Shown: piece after piece, positions 1-7,370 of the stretch
Numbering within the stretch: the stretch's first letter is position 1
How the letters are laid out: every line of letters starts with the position of its first letter
DNA from: Acidobacteriaceae bacterium
Lineage (GTDB): Bacteria; Acidobacteriota; Terriglobia; Terriglobales; Acidobacteriaceae
Length of the DNA: 24,446 nucleotides
NCBI GenBank assembly: GCA_009781125.1
Contig: WQYS01000005.1
Coordinates: 1-24,446, forward strand
Direction: 5' to 3'
Position numbers and translations under genes: made by a program
The notes under the pieces: generated by a model
What the model was told of the DNA's origin: nothing
Databases searched by the model: none
The model's input: the letters and a program-made list of their open reading frames with translations, nothing else

Positions 1-182
1 ATCGAACGGGGTTTTCCGCAGGAGATGAGGGCGAGCTGGAAGCCTTTGCGCCCAGCGGCGCTCGCCTACGGATATGCGTGCTCGGGGTAGAGCCGGATGA
101 AGCCGGAGAGGTCTGGCATCTGGTCGAGAAGCCGTTGTCGGTAGGCACGGAGATCACCGCAACCGTTGCCGCAAGGAATTGA
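1..182 (+). CDS. C-terminal fragment of an unidentified protein
   Basis: An open frame (codons from base 3) enters from the left edge and stops at TGA 180-182. It leaves about 59 residues, beginning RTGFSAGDEG and ending VAARN. The fragment is acidic and fits the end of a beta-rich domain, but I recognise no motif and cannot name the family. It is the only frame open throughout this stretch and it ends just before the tRNA promoter region. The 5' part lies outside the window, so the start, length and function are unknown. Confidence 0.5.
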   Translation, partial: RTGFSAGDEGELEAFAPSGARLRICVLGVEPDEAGEVWHLVEKPLSVGTEITATVAARN

Positions 183-184
183 GT

Positions 185-213
185 TTGAGCCGGACGGCAC
201 TTGCTGATAAACT
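185..213 (+). promoter_or_regulatory. Candidate sigma70-type promoter for the tRNA gene
   Basis: TTGAGC (185-190) and TAAACT (208-213) are separated by 17 bp and each matches 4 of 6 consensus bases. Transcription would start about 30 bp before the tRNA. The position fits, but the match is modest. Confidence 0.3.
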
Positions 214-250
214 GGCACATATCGCAAGGACGTGAGCAAGCGTCCGTTGT

Positions 251-326
251 GGGGCTGTAGCTCAGTTGGGAGAGCGCCTCGTTCGCAACGAGGAGGTCGT
301 CAGTTCGATCCTGATCAGCTCCACCA
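251..326 (+). tRNA. tRNA-Ala (anticodon CGC)
   Basis: The full cloverleaf can be drawn by eye. Acceptor arms are GGGGCTG (251-257) and CAGCTCC (316-322). The D-stem is GCTC/GAGC (260-263/272-275). The anticodon stem is CCTCG/CGAGG (277-281/289-293) around loop TTCGCAA, with anticodon CGC at 284-286. The T-arm is GTCAG-TTCGATC-CTGAT (299-315). The discriminator is A323 and CCA is genomically encoded at 324-326. It reads the alanine codon GCG. No integrase gene or duplicated 3' end is visible nearby, so there is no sign that it serves as an attachment site here. Confidence 0.95.
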
Positions 327-590
327 TTCTTCGTTTTTGCCTCCTTCGACGGTAAGGACGAAGGGGTTGCTGTAGTTAGATGTGAAACTTACGTCATCCC
401 AACAACCGTTCGAAAGTTTTTCTCCATCAGTCGAGAGGTCAGCGTAATGTTCGCTTCGCTTCAGGTGGAAAGGCCGCTGTGCCAGCGTCATATTAAGAGT
501 CCAGGGCCGTGGTGGCAGACTCATCGTGCCGCCCTTGACCTTGAGCGCATCCAAAAGTAACGTGAATTCCATAGCTCGCCAGGATGCCAT
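315..590 (-). CDS. Doubtful 91-residue hypothetical protein overlapping the tRNA 3' end
   Basis: The ORF runs from ATG 590 to a TGA lying inside the antisense of the tRNA acceptor stem. Its start is preceded by TGGGAGATAT, a credible Shine-Dalgarno with 5-6 nt spacing, similar to the one before the GH51-like gene at 15819. The product is polar, has no signal peptide and contains PWTLN and SNYSNPFVLTV, which could be beta strands. I recognise no family. Overlap with a tRNA on the other strand argues against an intact gene. It could be the degraded end of a longer gene. It occupies most of the 364-bp stretch 327-690; in the remainder (591-690) I see nothing convincing. Confidence 0.3.
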   Translation of the reverse strand: MASWRAMEFTLLLDALKVKGGTMSLPPRPWTLNMTLAQRPFHLKRSEHYADLSTDGEKLSNGCWDDVSFTSNYSNPFVLTVEGGKNEEWWS

Positions 591-690
591 ATATCTCCCA
601 TAAAGACCACGGTTGCAGCAAGCACAACCAGCTTCGGAGATATCCCCGGTATGTTTCCTGTTTTCATCCTATCCACTGCCGGTCTACAGC

Positions 691-2217
691 TTAGTTACCA
701 GTTACACGCAGCATGAGAATGCCATGAGATGGTACCTCGCTCGCATAAATTCCATTTGCGAAACGCACATCCTTGTGCGCCCACAGATCACGCGCCTTCT
801 TTATTCTTTTACCGTGTAGCAGATCGCCGGCTTTCACTGTGACCATAGTTGGCGAAGCACCTAAATTAACTACGCCAACAGCCACGCTTCCATCGGCCAG
901 AGGTTTGATCCATGTTTCCATCTCTCCGTTCTTAACGGGCGACGCCTGCCTGCCCAGCCGATCCTGGTCTACGGCGATCACCTCCTTATTGAGCAGTATC
1001 GATTTCGTTACATCGGTCATGGCGCGGATATCGTTTCCTGCCAGCAAGGGAGCAGCCGTCAATGCCCACAAGCTCATGTGCGTGCGGTATTCGTCTGCCG
1101 TCATGTGTCCATTGCCTACCTCAAGCATGTCAGGATCGTTCCAGTGACCGGGTCCGGCATACGGTGCCGTGGGCGCTTGTTTCTCGATATTGTCCATCAT
1201 GCTGGACCATTCGTCGCGAATATCGCCGGTTGTGCGCCATAGGTTGCCGCCGGCTTTTGATCCCCATGTTTCCACACGATCCATGCCATATTGGCACAGA
1301 CTGAAGACGATTGGCCTTCCGGACGCCTGCAATGCATCTCCCATCTTCTGATAGACCGGCTGTAGTTTGTCGTTGTTATAGATATAGGCTGCGCTGCACC
1401 AGTCGTATTTCAGATAGTCGATGCCCCAGGAGGCGAACATCTTTGCATCCTGTTCCTCATAACCGTAGCTTGCCGGATAGGAACCACATGTGCGCGGACC
1501 AGGCGACGAGTAAATACCGATCTTCAATCCCCTGGAATGCACGTAATCGGCGAGTGCCTTCATGTCGGGAAACTTGTAATTTGCATGCAATACGCCGTTA
1601 GCGTCACGCACCCCTTCCCAGGTGTCGTCGATATTCACGTAGATATAACCGGCATCGCGCATTCCACTGCTGACTATGGCGTCAGCCATGGTGCGTACAG
1701 TCTTGTCATCAATCTTGTCGGCAAAGAGGTTCCAACTGTTCCAGCCCATGGGAGGCGTTTGGGCCAGCCCATTGTACGGAACATCATGGAGCGCTGGCGG
1801 TTCGATATATTCCGGCTTCGATATCTCGTCAGCAGACGTAGCTGGATGCGCCGTCGTCACATGGCCCCATAGCTTTACCTGTAGATATTTACCGGCGATA
1901 TCTCCGGTGATAAAAGGCTTGGTATCGTTCCAGCCTTTGCCGAATATCTCAAAATGATTTCCTTTGACCACACCTGTAACTTCTATGAGGTATCCGAGTC
2001 CATGGACGGAACCGGCCAGATTGGTTCCATCCTGTTTCAGGTCAAAGATGGTTTTCTCCTGCTCGCCGTTATGCAGCGTCTTTCCCGTAGCCGCCCAGCG
2101 TCCGGTCAGATTCGGCTCCTCCGCCGACACCAACCCTGTTGAACAGAAAACAAACAGCATCATGCCCACTGACACGAATACACGTTTCCAGGCTTTGCCC
2201 TGCGACTTCCAAATCAT
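691..2217 (-). CDS. GH27 alpha-galactosidase-type glycosidase with N-terminal beta-barrel-like domain
   Basis: The 508-residue exported enzyme is predicted to remove terminal alpha-D-galactose, or beta-L-arabinopyranose since GH27 contains both, from oligosaccharides in the periplasm. Residues 1-32 are a signal peptide. Residues 36-120 form a lipocalin-like domain of alternating strands (LTGRWAATG...). The (beta/alpha)8 barrel starts at PPMGWNSWN (155-163) and shows NIDDTW (195-200) and YLKYDWC (268-274) with nucleophile Asp272. By alignment with human alpha-Gal A (Asp231 in RNFAD), the acid/base is Asp332 in RTTGD, followed by GHWNDPDML (357-365). A C-terminal beta domain closes the protein. 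ATG 2217 has the Shine-Dalgarno CGGAGA 6 nt upstream and lies 25 nt after the GH3 stop, so the two are almost certainly co-transcribed. Family assignment is firm; substrate is inferred. Confidence 0.93.
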   Translation of the reverse strand: MIWKSQGKAWKRVFVSVGMMLFVFCSTGLVSAEEPNLTGRWAATGKTLHNGEQEKTIFDLKQDGTNLAGSVHGLGYLIEVTGVVKGNHFEIFGKGWNDTKPFITGDIAGKYLQVKLWGHVTTAHPATSADEISKPEYIEPPALHDVPYNGLAQTPPMGWNSWNLFADKIDDKTVRTMADAIVSSGMRDAGYIYVNIDDTWEGVRDANGVLHANYKFPDMKALADYVHSRGLKIGIYSSPGPRTCGSYPASYGYEEQDAKMFASWGIDYLKYDWCSAAYIYNNDKLQPVYQKMGDALQASGRPIVFSLCQYGMDRVETWGSKAGGNLWRTTGDIRDEWSSMMDNIEKQAPTAPYAGPGHWNDPDMLEVGNGHMTADEYRTHMSLWALTAAPLLAGNDIRAMTDVTKSILLNKEVIAVDQDRLGRQASPVKNGEMETWIKPLADGSVAVGVVNLGASPTMVTVKAGDLLHGKRIKKARDLWAHKDVRFANGIYASEVPSHGILMLRVTGN

Positions 2218-2242
2218 GTGATCTCCGATTATTTCAATCTCG

Positions 2243-4939
2243 CTATTTTAGTATGTTCAGGATCGCATGAAGGCGCAAATTGCGCTCCGATGAACCAATA
2301 TCCAGGTTGCGGACTCCGGCAGCAGTAACCCATTGCTCCCGAGTAGTTGACCAATACTGAAACCGGCGAAGCGGTATATGTAACTGAACTGTTTGCGTCT
2401 CTCCCGCGCGAAGATGAATCCGCGTGAAAGCCGCAAGAGCGCGCTTTGCGAATTGCGCATCGCCGGGCACTTTTGCAGGCGCTTCAAGATAAATCTGAGG
2501 CGTCTCGTCCGAATCTACTTCTCCAGTATTTTTGATCTTGAAGGATATGTCCGCGCCGCCACCTGTCGCAGGCTGGACGGTAAGATCGGAGTATTCGAAC
2601 TGCGTGTATGAAAGTCCGAAGCCGAAGGCAAACAGCGGGTCTTTTCCCTGGCGGTCCAACCAGCGATATCCCACGAAGATTCCTTCAGAAAAAACCGTCT
2701 TGCCATCCACGCCTTTACCTGTGCGCTCTGGATACGCAGGGTCAGCGGCAGGCATGTCTTCCGCGCGGCGCGGCCAGGTAAACGGCAGACGCCCGGCAGG
2801 ACTGGTCTTACCCAGCAGCACATCCGCAGCCGCCCAGCCGCCTTCGTCGCCGGGCCACCACATCAGCAATACGGCCTTCACCTTTCCAAGCCACGGCATG
2901 GCAATCGGCTGACAGACATTCAGCACTACGATGGTGTCAGGATTGACGGACGCCACATCCTCAATGAGCTTGTCCTGATCGCCGGGCAAGGCAAAGCCGG
3001 GCCGCCCCCTGCTCCACGCAAACACGATAGCGGTTCTAGAATCGCGAGCCGCGGCAATGGCGGCGGCATAGTTGGCCGCACGTTCTTCCGGAGTAACCCA
3101 GGCAAGCCGTACCTGAGCAGGGTTGCCGGAGGTATCCGGCGTGACTTCTACTGCAATGCTATGTGGACCGGCGCTCAGTGGAAGCTCGACGCGAAAATTG
3201 TCCAAGCCATCCGTGGTGGGAAGAATGTTGTCCTGTCCCGCCTGCGTAATCGTACCGTGAATCCACATCATGCCCACATGCGCCACACGCCTGCCATCTA
3301 CGATGAGGTTCGCGTAACAGCCGAGAACCTGAAGATGAAGACGGTAGTCACCAGTCGACGGAACCGTAAGCGCGCCGCGCCACGTCACCGTGGTATCAGG
3401 CGGCAATGCCGTACCCCGTTTGCTGGTAAAGTCAATCTGCATGGCCACGCTGCCTGCGCTTGACGAACCGGCATCCGTGCTTTGCGCCAGGCCTGGGCTG
3501 CCATCGTGCGAGAGATACTTTGCCGGAATTGCTGTTCCATCCATGTCGTTGGCTATGGCAAAGTTCATATGCACGTTCGGAGCGTCGGCGGTCAATTGCC
3601 GGAGCGCCTGTAACGCGCCGATCTCACGCTCTGGAAGTCCGACCGCCTTTTCGCCGGTAAGTCCGGCTGCTATTGTCTGCCGTGCTCCAGGACCAATCAA
3701 GGCAAGCGACTGAAGACTCTTTGCCGAGAGCGGCAGAATATGATCTTCATTCTTGAGCAATACAGCCGCATCCTCCCCGGTCTTGCGAATAATCTTCGCC
3801 GTGGCCTCGACGTCTAAAGGGGTGATCGCATGCTTCGATTTGCCGTCGAGCAAGCCGAACCGGTCCATCTGAAAAAGAATGCGTCTGGCAGCTCGATTAA
3901 TAACATCTTCACTCAATGCGCCGGATTGAACCATACGCTTCAGGTCGGTTACCGGTCTGGTCGAGTCCTGCGGCCAGCGCGCATCACTCTCCGGCTCTTC
4001 GGGAAGATGCCAGGGAACTGCATCCACAGCTTTGATCGCACCGGGCTTTTCAAGAGGCGCTAGAGGCAGAGGCATATCGAAAAAGAACTGCGGCGTAGAC
4101 AGTGTAGACGGCAACGGCCCAGGCATCTCCATATCCACGCCCGCCTTGATAAAGTCCGTGCCATGGATTGCTCCCCAGTCCGACGTGACAAAGCCTTTGA
4201 AGCCCATCTCCTGCCTCAGAATTCTGTTCAAAGTAACTTCATTCCCGCAGGAGTACAAGCCGTTGACCTTGTTGTAGGAGCACATGATCGAGGAGACGCC
4301 GGCCTCAATCGCGTCGGCAAACGGCGCTGCGTAGATCTCGTGCAGCGCCTGCGGATCTACAAAAACATTCATGCCGTCCGTGTCGTAAGCAATGTAATGC
4401 TTGGCCTGCGCCATGATGCCTTCGCCCTGCACGCCACGGATAAATGCTGCTCCGATCCTGCCCGTCAGCACAGGGTCTTCGCCATACGTGTTGTAGCCGC
4501 GGCTGTAACGGAAGTCGCGATTGATGTTGATGAAGGGCTGGAGAACGACATCCATGCCCTGAGCGCGCGCTTCATGCGCAACCAGAACGCCATTCGCGCG
4601 GGCGTCATCTACGCTAAAGGTTGCGGCAAGGCCCATCGTCGAGACAGGCGCGGCAGAAGGCACGCGCGTCAGTACGCCAGGAGGACCATCTGCCAGACGA
4701 AGCGATGGAATACCCAGACGCGGAATCGCCTGCAAATAGCCCGCCTCTCCTTGATCCGTACTGGCATCTTCGCCAATGCCGTGAAGCAGGCTGATTTTTT
4801 CGTCGAGGGTCATTTGTTGTAGCAGCCGTTCAACACGGATATCTCCAGTAACTGCTGGAGCCGTACTCTGGGCAAATATATTGCCCACCATGCCAAGAAC
4901 TAATAGAACAGTGGTAATTTGAATAGATTCACGGTTCAT
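2243..4939 (-). CDS. GH3 beta-glycosidase (glucosidase/xylosidase type) with PA14 insert
   Basis: This exported GH3 enzyme has 898 residues from ATG 4939. A longer frame opens at TTG 4951, but the ATG gives a clean signal peptide (MNRESIQITT...IFAQ) and lies just after the upstream stop. The N-terminal barrel has RYSRGYNTYGEDP (144-156), AKHY (179-182) and GFVTSDWGA, where Asp254 is the nucleophile. An alpha/beta sandwich domain follows from about 380. A PA14-type domain (about 476-616; TGDYRLHLQV, GPHSIAVEV) is inserted in it. FSEGIFVGYR (750-759) probably supplies the acid/base Glu752. A fibronectin-III-like domain (about 781-856) ends the enzyme. PA14 inserts are known in GH3 beta-glucosidases, where they shape substrate choice. 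The gene starts 8 nt after the GH51-like stop, so translation may be coupled. Glucosidase and xylosidase or arabinosidase activity cannot be separated by eye. Confidence 0.92.
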   Translation of the reverse strand: MNRESIQITTVLLVLGMVGNIFAQSTAPAVTGDIRVERLLQQMTLDEKISLLHGIGEDASTDQGEAGYLQAIPRLGIPSLRLADGPPGVLTRVPSAAPVSTMGLAATFSVDDARANGVLVAHEARAQGMDVVLQPFININRDFRYSRGYNTYGEDPVLTGRIGAAFIRGVQGEGIMAQAKHYIAYDTDGMNVFVDPQALHEIYAAPFADAIEAGVSSIMCSYNKVNGLYSCGNEVTLNRILRQEMGFKGFVTSDWGAIHGTDFIKAGVDMEMPGPLPSTLSTPQFFFDMPLPLAPLEKPGAIKAVDAVPWHLPEEPESDARWPQDSTRPVTDLKRMVQSGALSEDVINRAARRILFQMDRFGLLDGKSKHAITPLDVEATAKIIRKTGEDAAVLLKNEDHILPLSAKSLQSLALIGPGARQTIAAGLTGEKAVGLPEREIGALQALRQLTADAPNVHMNFAIANDMDGTAIPAKYLSHDGSPGLAQSTDAGSSSAGSVAMQIDFTSKRGTALPPDTTVTWRGALTVPSTGDYRLHLQVLGCYANLIVDGRRVAHVGMMWIHGTITQAGQDNILPTTDGLDNFRVELPLSAGPHSIAVEVTPDTSGNPAQVRLAWVTPEERAANYAAAIAAARDSRTAIVFAWSRGRPGFALPGDQDKLIEDVASVNPDTIVVLNVCQPIAMPWLGKVKAVLLMWWPGDEGGWAAADVLLGKTSPAGRLPFTWPRRAEDMPAADPAYPERTGKGVDGKTVFSEGIFVGYRWLDRQGKDPLFAFGFGLSYTQFEYSDLTVQPATGGGADISFKIKNTGEVDSDETPQIYLEAPAKVPGDAQFAKRALAAFTRIHLRAGETQTVQLHIPLRRFQYWSTTREQWVTAAGVRNLDIGSSERNLRLHAILNILK

Positions 4940-4947
4940 AACGTAAT

Positions 4948-7260
4948 TCAATCACCAAAGATAAGTACGTTGACGCTCCACGGCGGCAGCACGGCGTGAA
5001 ATACATCTTTCCATGGCCCGAATTTTGTCTGTGCAGGCCCTGTTGACCAGTTACCATGACGGGTCTGGTCATACTGCGCCCTTCCATATGTCCACTGCCG
5101 CACAGAAAAGCCTGCATCCTGGTTCTCAAGACGCACAGGAACAACATGGCCCCGGTCTCGGTCGCGATTGATCAGAATCACTGCATGACTCTTTCCGTGA
5201 GTAGCAGCGTAACTAAGCAACCATGGAGCTCCTTGTAGATCCGGGTAAGTTTGCAGCATGTGTTCGCCTTCCGTTACGAAGCCGCTTTGAGCAAGTATCT
5301 GAAAGCCTCGCGCTGCCGGAACAAGGTCTCCCATCTTCAAACCTACATGCGTCTCCGTGGCTGCTGTCTGCTGTGCTGTGTATATCAGTGAGTTATTACC
5401 GCATCCCCACCAGTTATAGGCTGACTCCCCCTGGTCATCGTAGTTGGCAACCGTGCAAACGCCGGTCATTCCCTGAACCCACCAGGTTGCGTACGGTACC
5501 CCGGCCTGCATGTACTCTGCCAGTTGCGTAACCGCAAACATAGGGAATACTGCGCCCATTGTCTGTTTCGACCACCGGTTGCCTTCGACGGAACCATTCC
5601 ATTCCGTAACCCAGATTGCATCCGGATTCTTCCCTGCATTCATCAGAGCCGTCTTCAACCATGAGAACTGGCCGCGTAATTGTAAGTTTGACGACACGCG
5701 CTCCGGATATATTGTATTTCCGTCCGTTATAGGATGAGTCATCGGATAATTATGAAAGACTATGGCGTCATACTTAGCTGAAATAAGAATCGGAATACTA
5801 TATTCCGTAGTCCATGAATAGACATTGAGCGCGATAGGAACAGCTATCTTAATCGCCGGATCCACGGCCTTCATGGCATCATAGAAGGCAGGCTCATAGG
5901 TCACATAACTTACTCCCGTATTCGGGTTAGGGTGCAGGTCCATCTCCGTAGTTTTGGAATAGACCTCGTTTCCTATCTCCCAGTATTTAATGCCGTAGCG
6001 CTTTGTGAGATTTGCATAGCGCACGAGATCCGCGCCGTTCTTGACCGGATCGCCAGGGGCGTTGCATGCGGGTGGATTCGTGCCATAGTTGACCGTATAA
6101 CCAAGGTTCTGCCCAAGCGGTTGCGCAACCATGGGAATGAAGGTATCCATCGTATTCCTGGTTTCGATATTCAGAGCAGGAGCGGTCTCTCCTGAATGTC
6201 CATAGACACAAGTGGGACCGCCACGCCAATTCGATTCATCCGCTGTAATACCTCCATAACTTCCTGCATACCTGACCGATGTAAATCCTCCAGCTTTCAT
6301 GCCTTTCTTCAAGGCGGATAACATTTGCGGAGTTGAGATGTCCTGGTTGAAGTCTGCATAGCCAAGCACATCTCTGTGGATCGTGCCCAGACGGGACGCG
6401 CTGACATATATTCCACCGGCAGGAACAGGCGGCAGCTCGGGAGAAAAATCACGGGCCGTCTCAGAATCCGTCCACGCTTCGTTAGCTACGAGCGCCTTGG
6501 CAAGCGCCATCTTTCCCGCAGCCGCAGAACCGGGAAATAACTTGTAGTAGAAGACCCAATCGTCCAGCGCGCCCGTATAGCTTCCATGTTCGGCCAGAGT
6601 TCCGTCAACGTAGAGTTTTTCGATGCCGTCATTCCAGGTAAACACCACGCGATGCCAGTTACTGGAATCAAATCCACATTTGCGCAGAAGATGCGATTCG
6701 TTGTCTGAGCTTACGAGGTTGCCGGTGAAACAGATACTATCTCCGGCAGAGACTCCGAGAGAGACCTCGGAGTGACGGTCCAGCGCACTCAGCATCAGAG
6801 CCGTTTCTTCGGACTGCGTAGCATCGGGATTCACCCATGCGGCAACTGTTCCCTGATGCTTATTCATCAGGATGTCCTGATTCTCCACAAAGTCAGACCC
6901 TGCGCGCGAGACGGCTGCTGTCTCCCCGTCTGGCACAGGTCCCGAAGCACCGCCGACGATCGCACCAGTTCCCCAGGTGTGATTTTCCCTGCTTAGATCC
7001 CAGCGGCCTGCGTAGTCATAGATTTGTATCGGATCACCGCTTTCGCACAAGGCCCAGTAAGCATAGACTCCGCGCTCGGTCTTGTAGAACTGGTCGTATC
7101 TGGACTGGCAGGCGTTTGGAGCAGGAACCTCGAAGCTGGACGACGGAGGCATAGCCTCCGAGTGCTGATTGGCAGCGTTATGTACAGCAATCTGTCCAGA
7201 CACGCTCGGAGCAATTGCAAGAGGAATTAAGAGCAATAGAGTAAATCTGGATTCGGACAT
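4948..7260 (-). CDS. Exported clan GH-A glycosidase, GH51-like (putative alpha-L-arabinofuranosidase), with LamG-like domain
   Basis: The 770-residue secreted protein starts at ATG 7260. A GTG at 7269 opens the same frame but separates poorly from its ribosome site. The signal peptide ends near VSGQ. Residues about 95-250 look like a concanavalin/LamG fold (WHRVVFTWNDG..LYVDG). The catalytic (beta/alpha)8 domain (about 285-660) has KYWEIGNE with acid/base Glu432, HNYP (503-506) and IWVTEWN with nucleophile Glu553, the two-glutamate layout of clan GH-A. WEIGNE plus EWN is closest to GH51/COG3534 arabinofuranosidases, but a related GH-A family is possible. A C-terminal beta sandwich ends with PPWSVNVLIFGD. 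It is a close paralog of the N-terminal 820 residues encoded at 11251-15819. It sits between the TonB-dependent receptor and the GH3 gene. Substrate is inferred, not shown. Confidence 0.8.
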   Translation of the reverse strand: MSESRFTLLLLIPLAIAPSVSGQIAVHNAANQHSEAMPPSSSFEVPAPNACQSRYDQFYKTERGVYAYWALCESGDPIQIYDYAGRWDLSRENHTWGTGAIVGGASGPVPDGETAAVSRAGSDFVENQDILMNKHQGTVAAWVNPDATQSEETALMLSALDRHSEVSLGVSAGDSICFTGNLVSSDNESHLLRKCGFDSSNWHRVVFTWNDGIEKLYVDGTLAEHGSYTGALDDWVFYYKLFPGSAAAGKMALAKALVANEAWTDSETARDFSPELPPVPAGGIYVSASRLGTIHRDVLGYADFNQDISTPQMLSALKKGMKAGGFTSVRYAGSYGGITADESNWRGGPTCVYGHSGETAPALNIETRNTMDTFIPMVAQPLGQNLGYTVNYGTNPPACNAPGDPVKNGADLVRYANLTKRYGIKYWEIGNEVYSKTTEMDLHPNPNTGVSYVTYEPAFYDAMKAVDPAIKIAVPIALNVYSWTTEYSIPILISAKYDAIVFHNYPMTHPITDGNTIYPERVSSNLQLRGQFSWLKTALMNAGKNPDAIWVTEWNGSVEGNRWSKQTMGAVFPMFAVTQLAEYMQAGVPYATWWVQGMTGVCTVANYDDQGESAYNWWGCGNNSLIYTAQQTAATETHVGLKMGDLVPAARGFQILAQSGFVTEGEHMLQTYPDLQGAPWLLSYAATHGKSHAVILINRDRDRGHVVPVRLENQDAGFSVRQWTYGRAQYDQTRHGNWSTGPAQTKFGPWKDVFHAVLPPWSVNVLIFGD

Positions 7261-7328
7261 CGATCTCACTTCTTAGACAACAGCATGAGCTTGGCGTACC
7301 TGGAAGCGATTCAGTAGAAAACTCTCGC

Positions 7329-7359
7329 GGCGTGATGCTCATGCTTCGAGCATCACGCC
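7329..7359 (-). terminator. Perfect 12-bp hairpin after the receptor gene (attenuator, weak terminator or mRNA-stability element)
   Basis: GGCGTGATGCTC (7329-7340) and GAGCATCACGCC (7348-7359) are perfect inverted repeats with a 7-nt loop. They lie 11 nt after the TAA of the receptor gene and about 70 nt before the next start. On the minus strand the stem is followed by GCGAGAGTTTTC, so the T-run is short and displaced. Partial termination or protection of the upstream mRNA is plausible. Confidence 0.6.
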
Positions 7360-7370
7360 ACAGGAGGTAG

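Noticed and set aside
251..326. tRNA as an attachment site of an integrated element
   Set aside because: No integrase gene and no repeated tRNA 3' end were found in the window.
613..819. 68-codon plus-strand frame after the tRNA
   Set aside because: It overlaps the end of the GH27 gene on the other strand, lacks a ribosome site and shows no family resemblance.
4163..4822. 219-codon plus-strand frame
   Set aside because: It is antisense to the catalytic domain of the GH3 enzyme, which has clear motifs; its composition is unlike a real protein.
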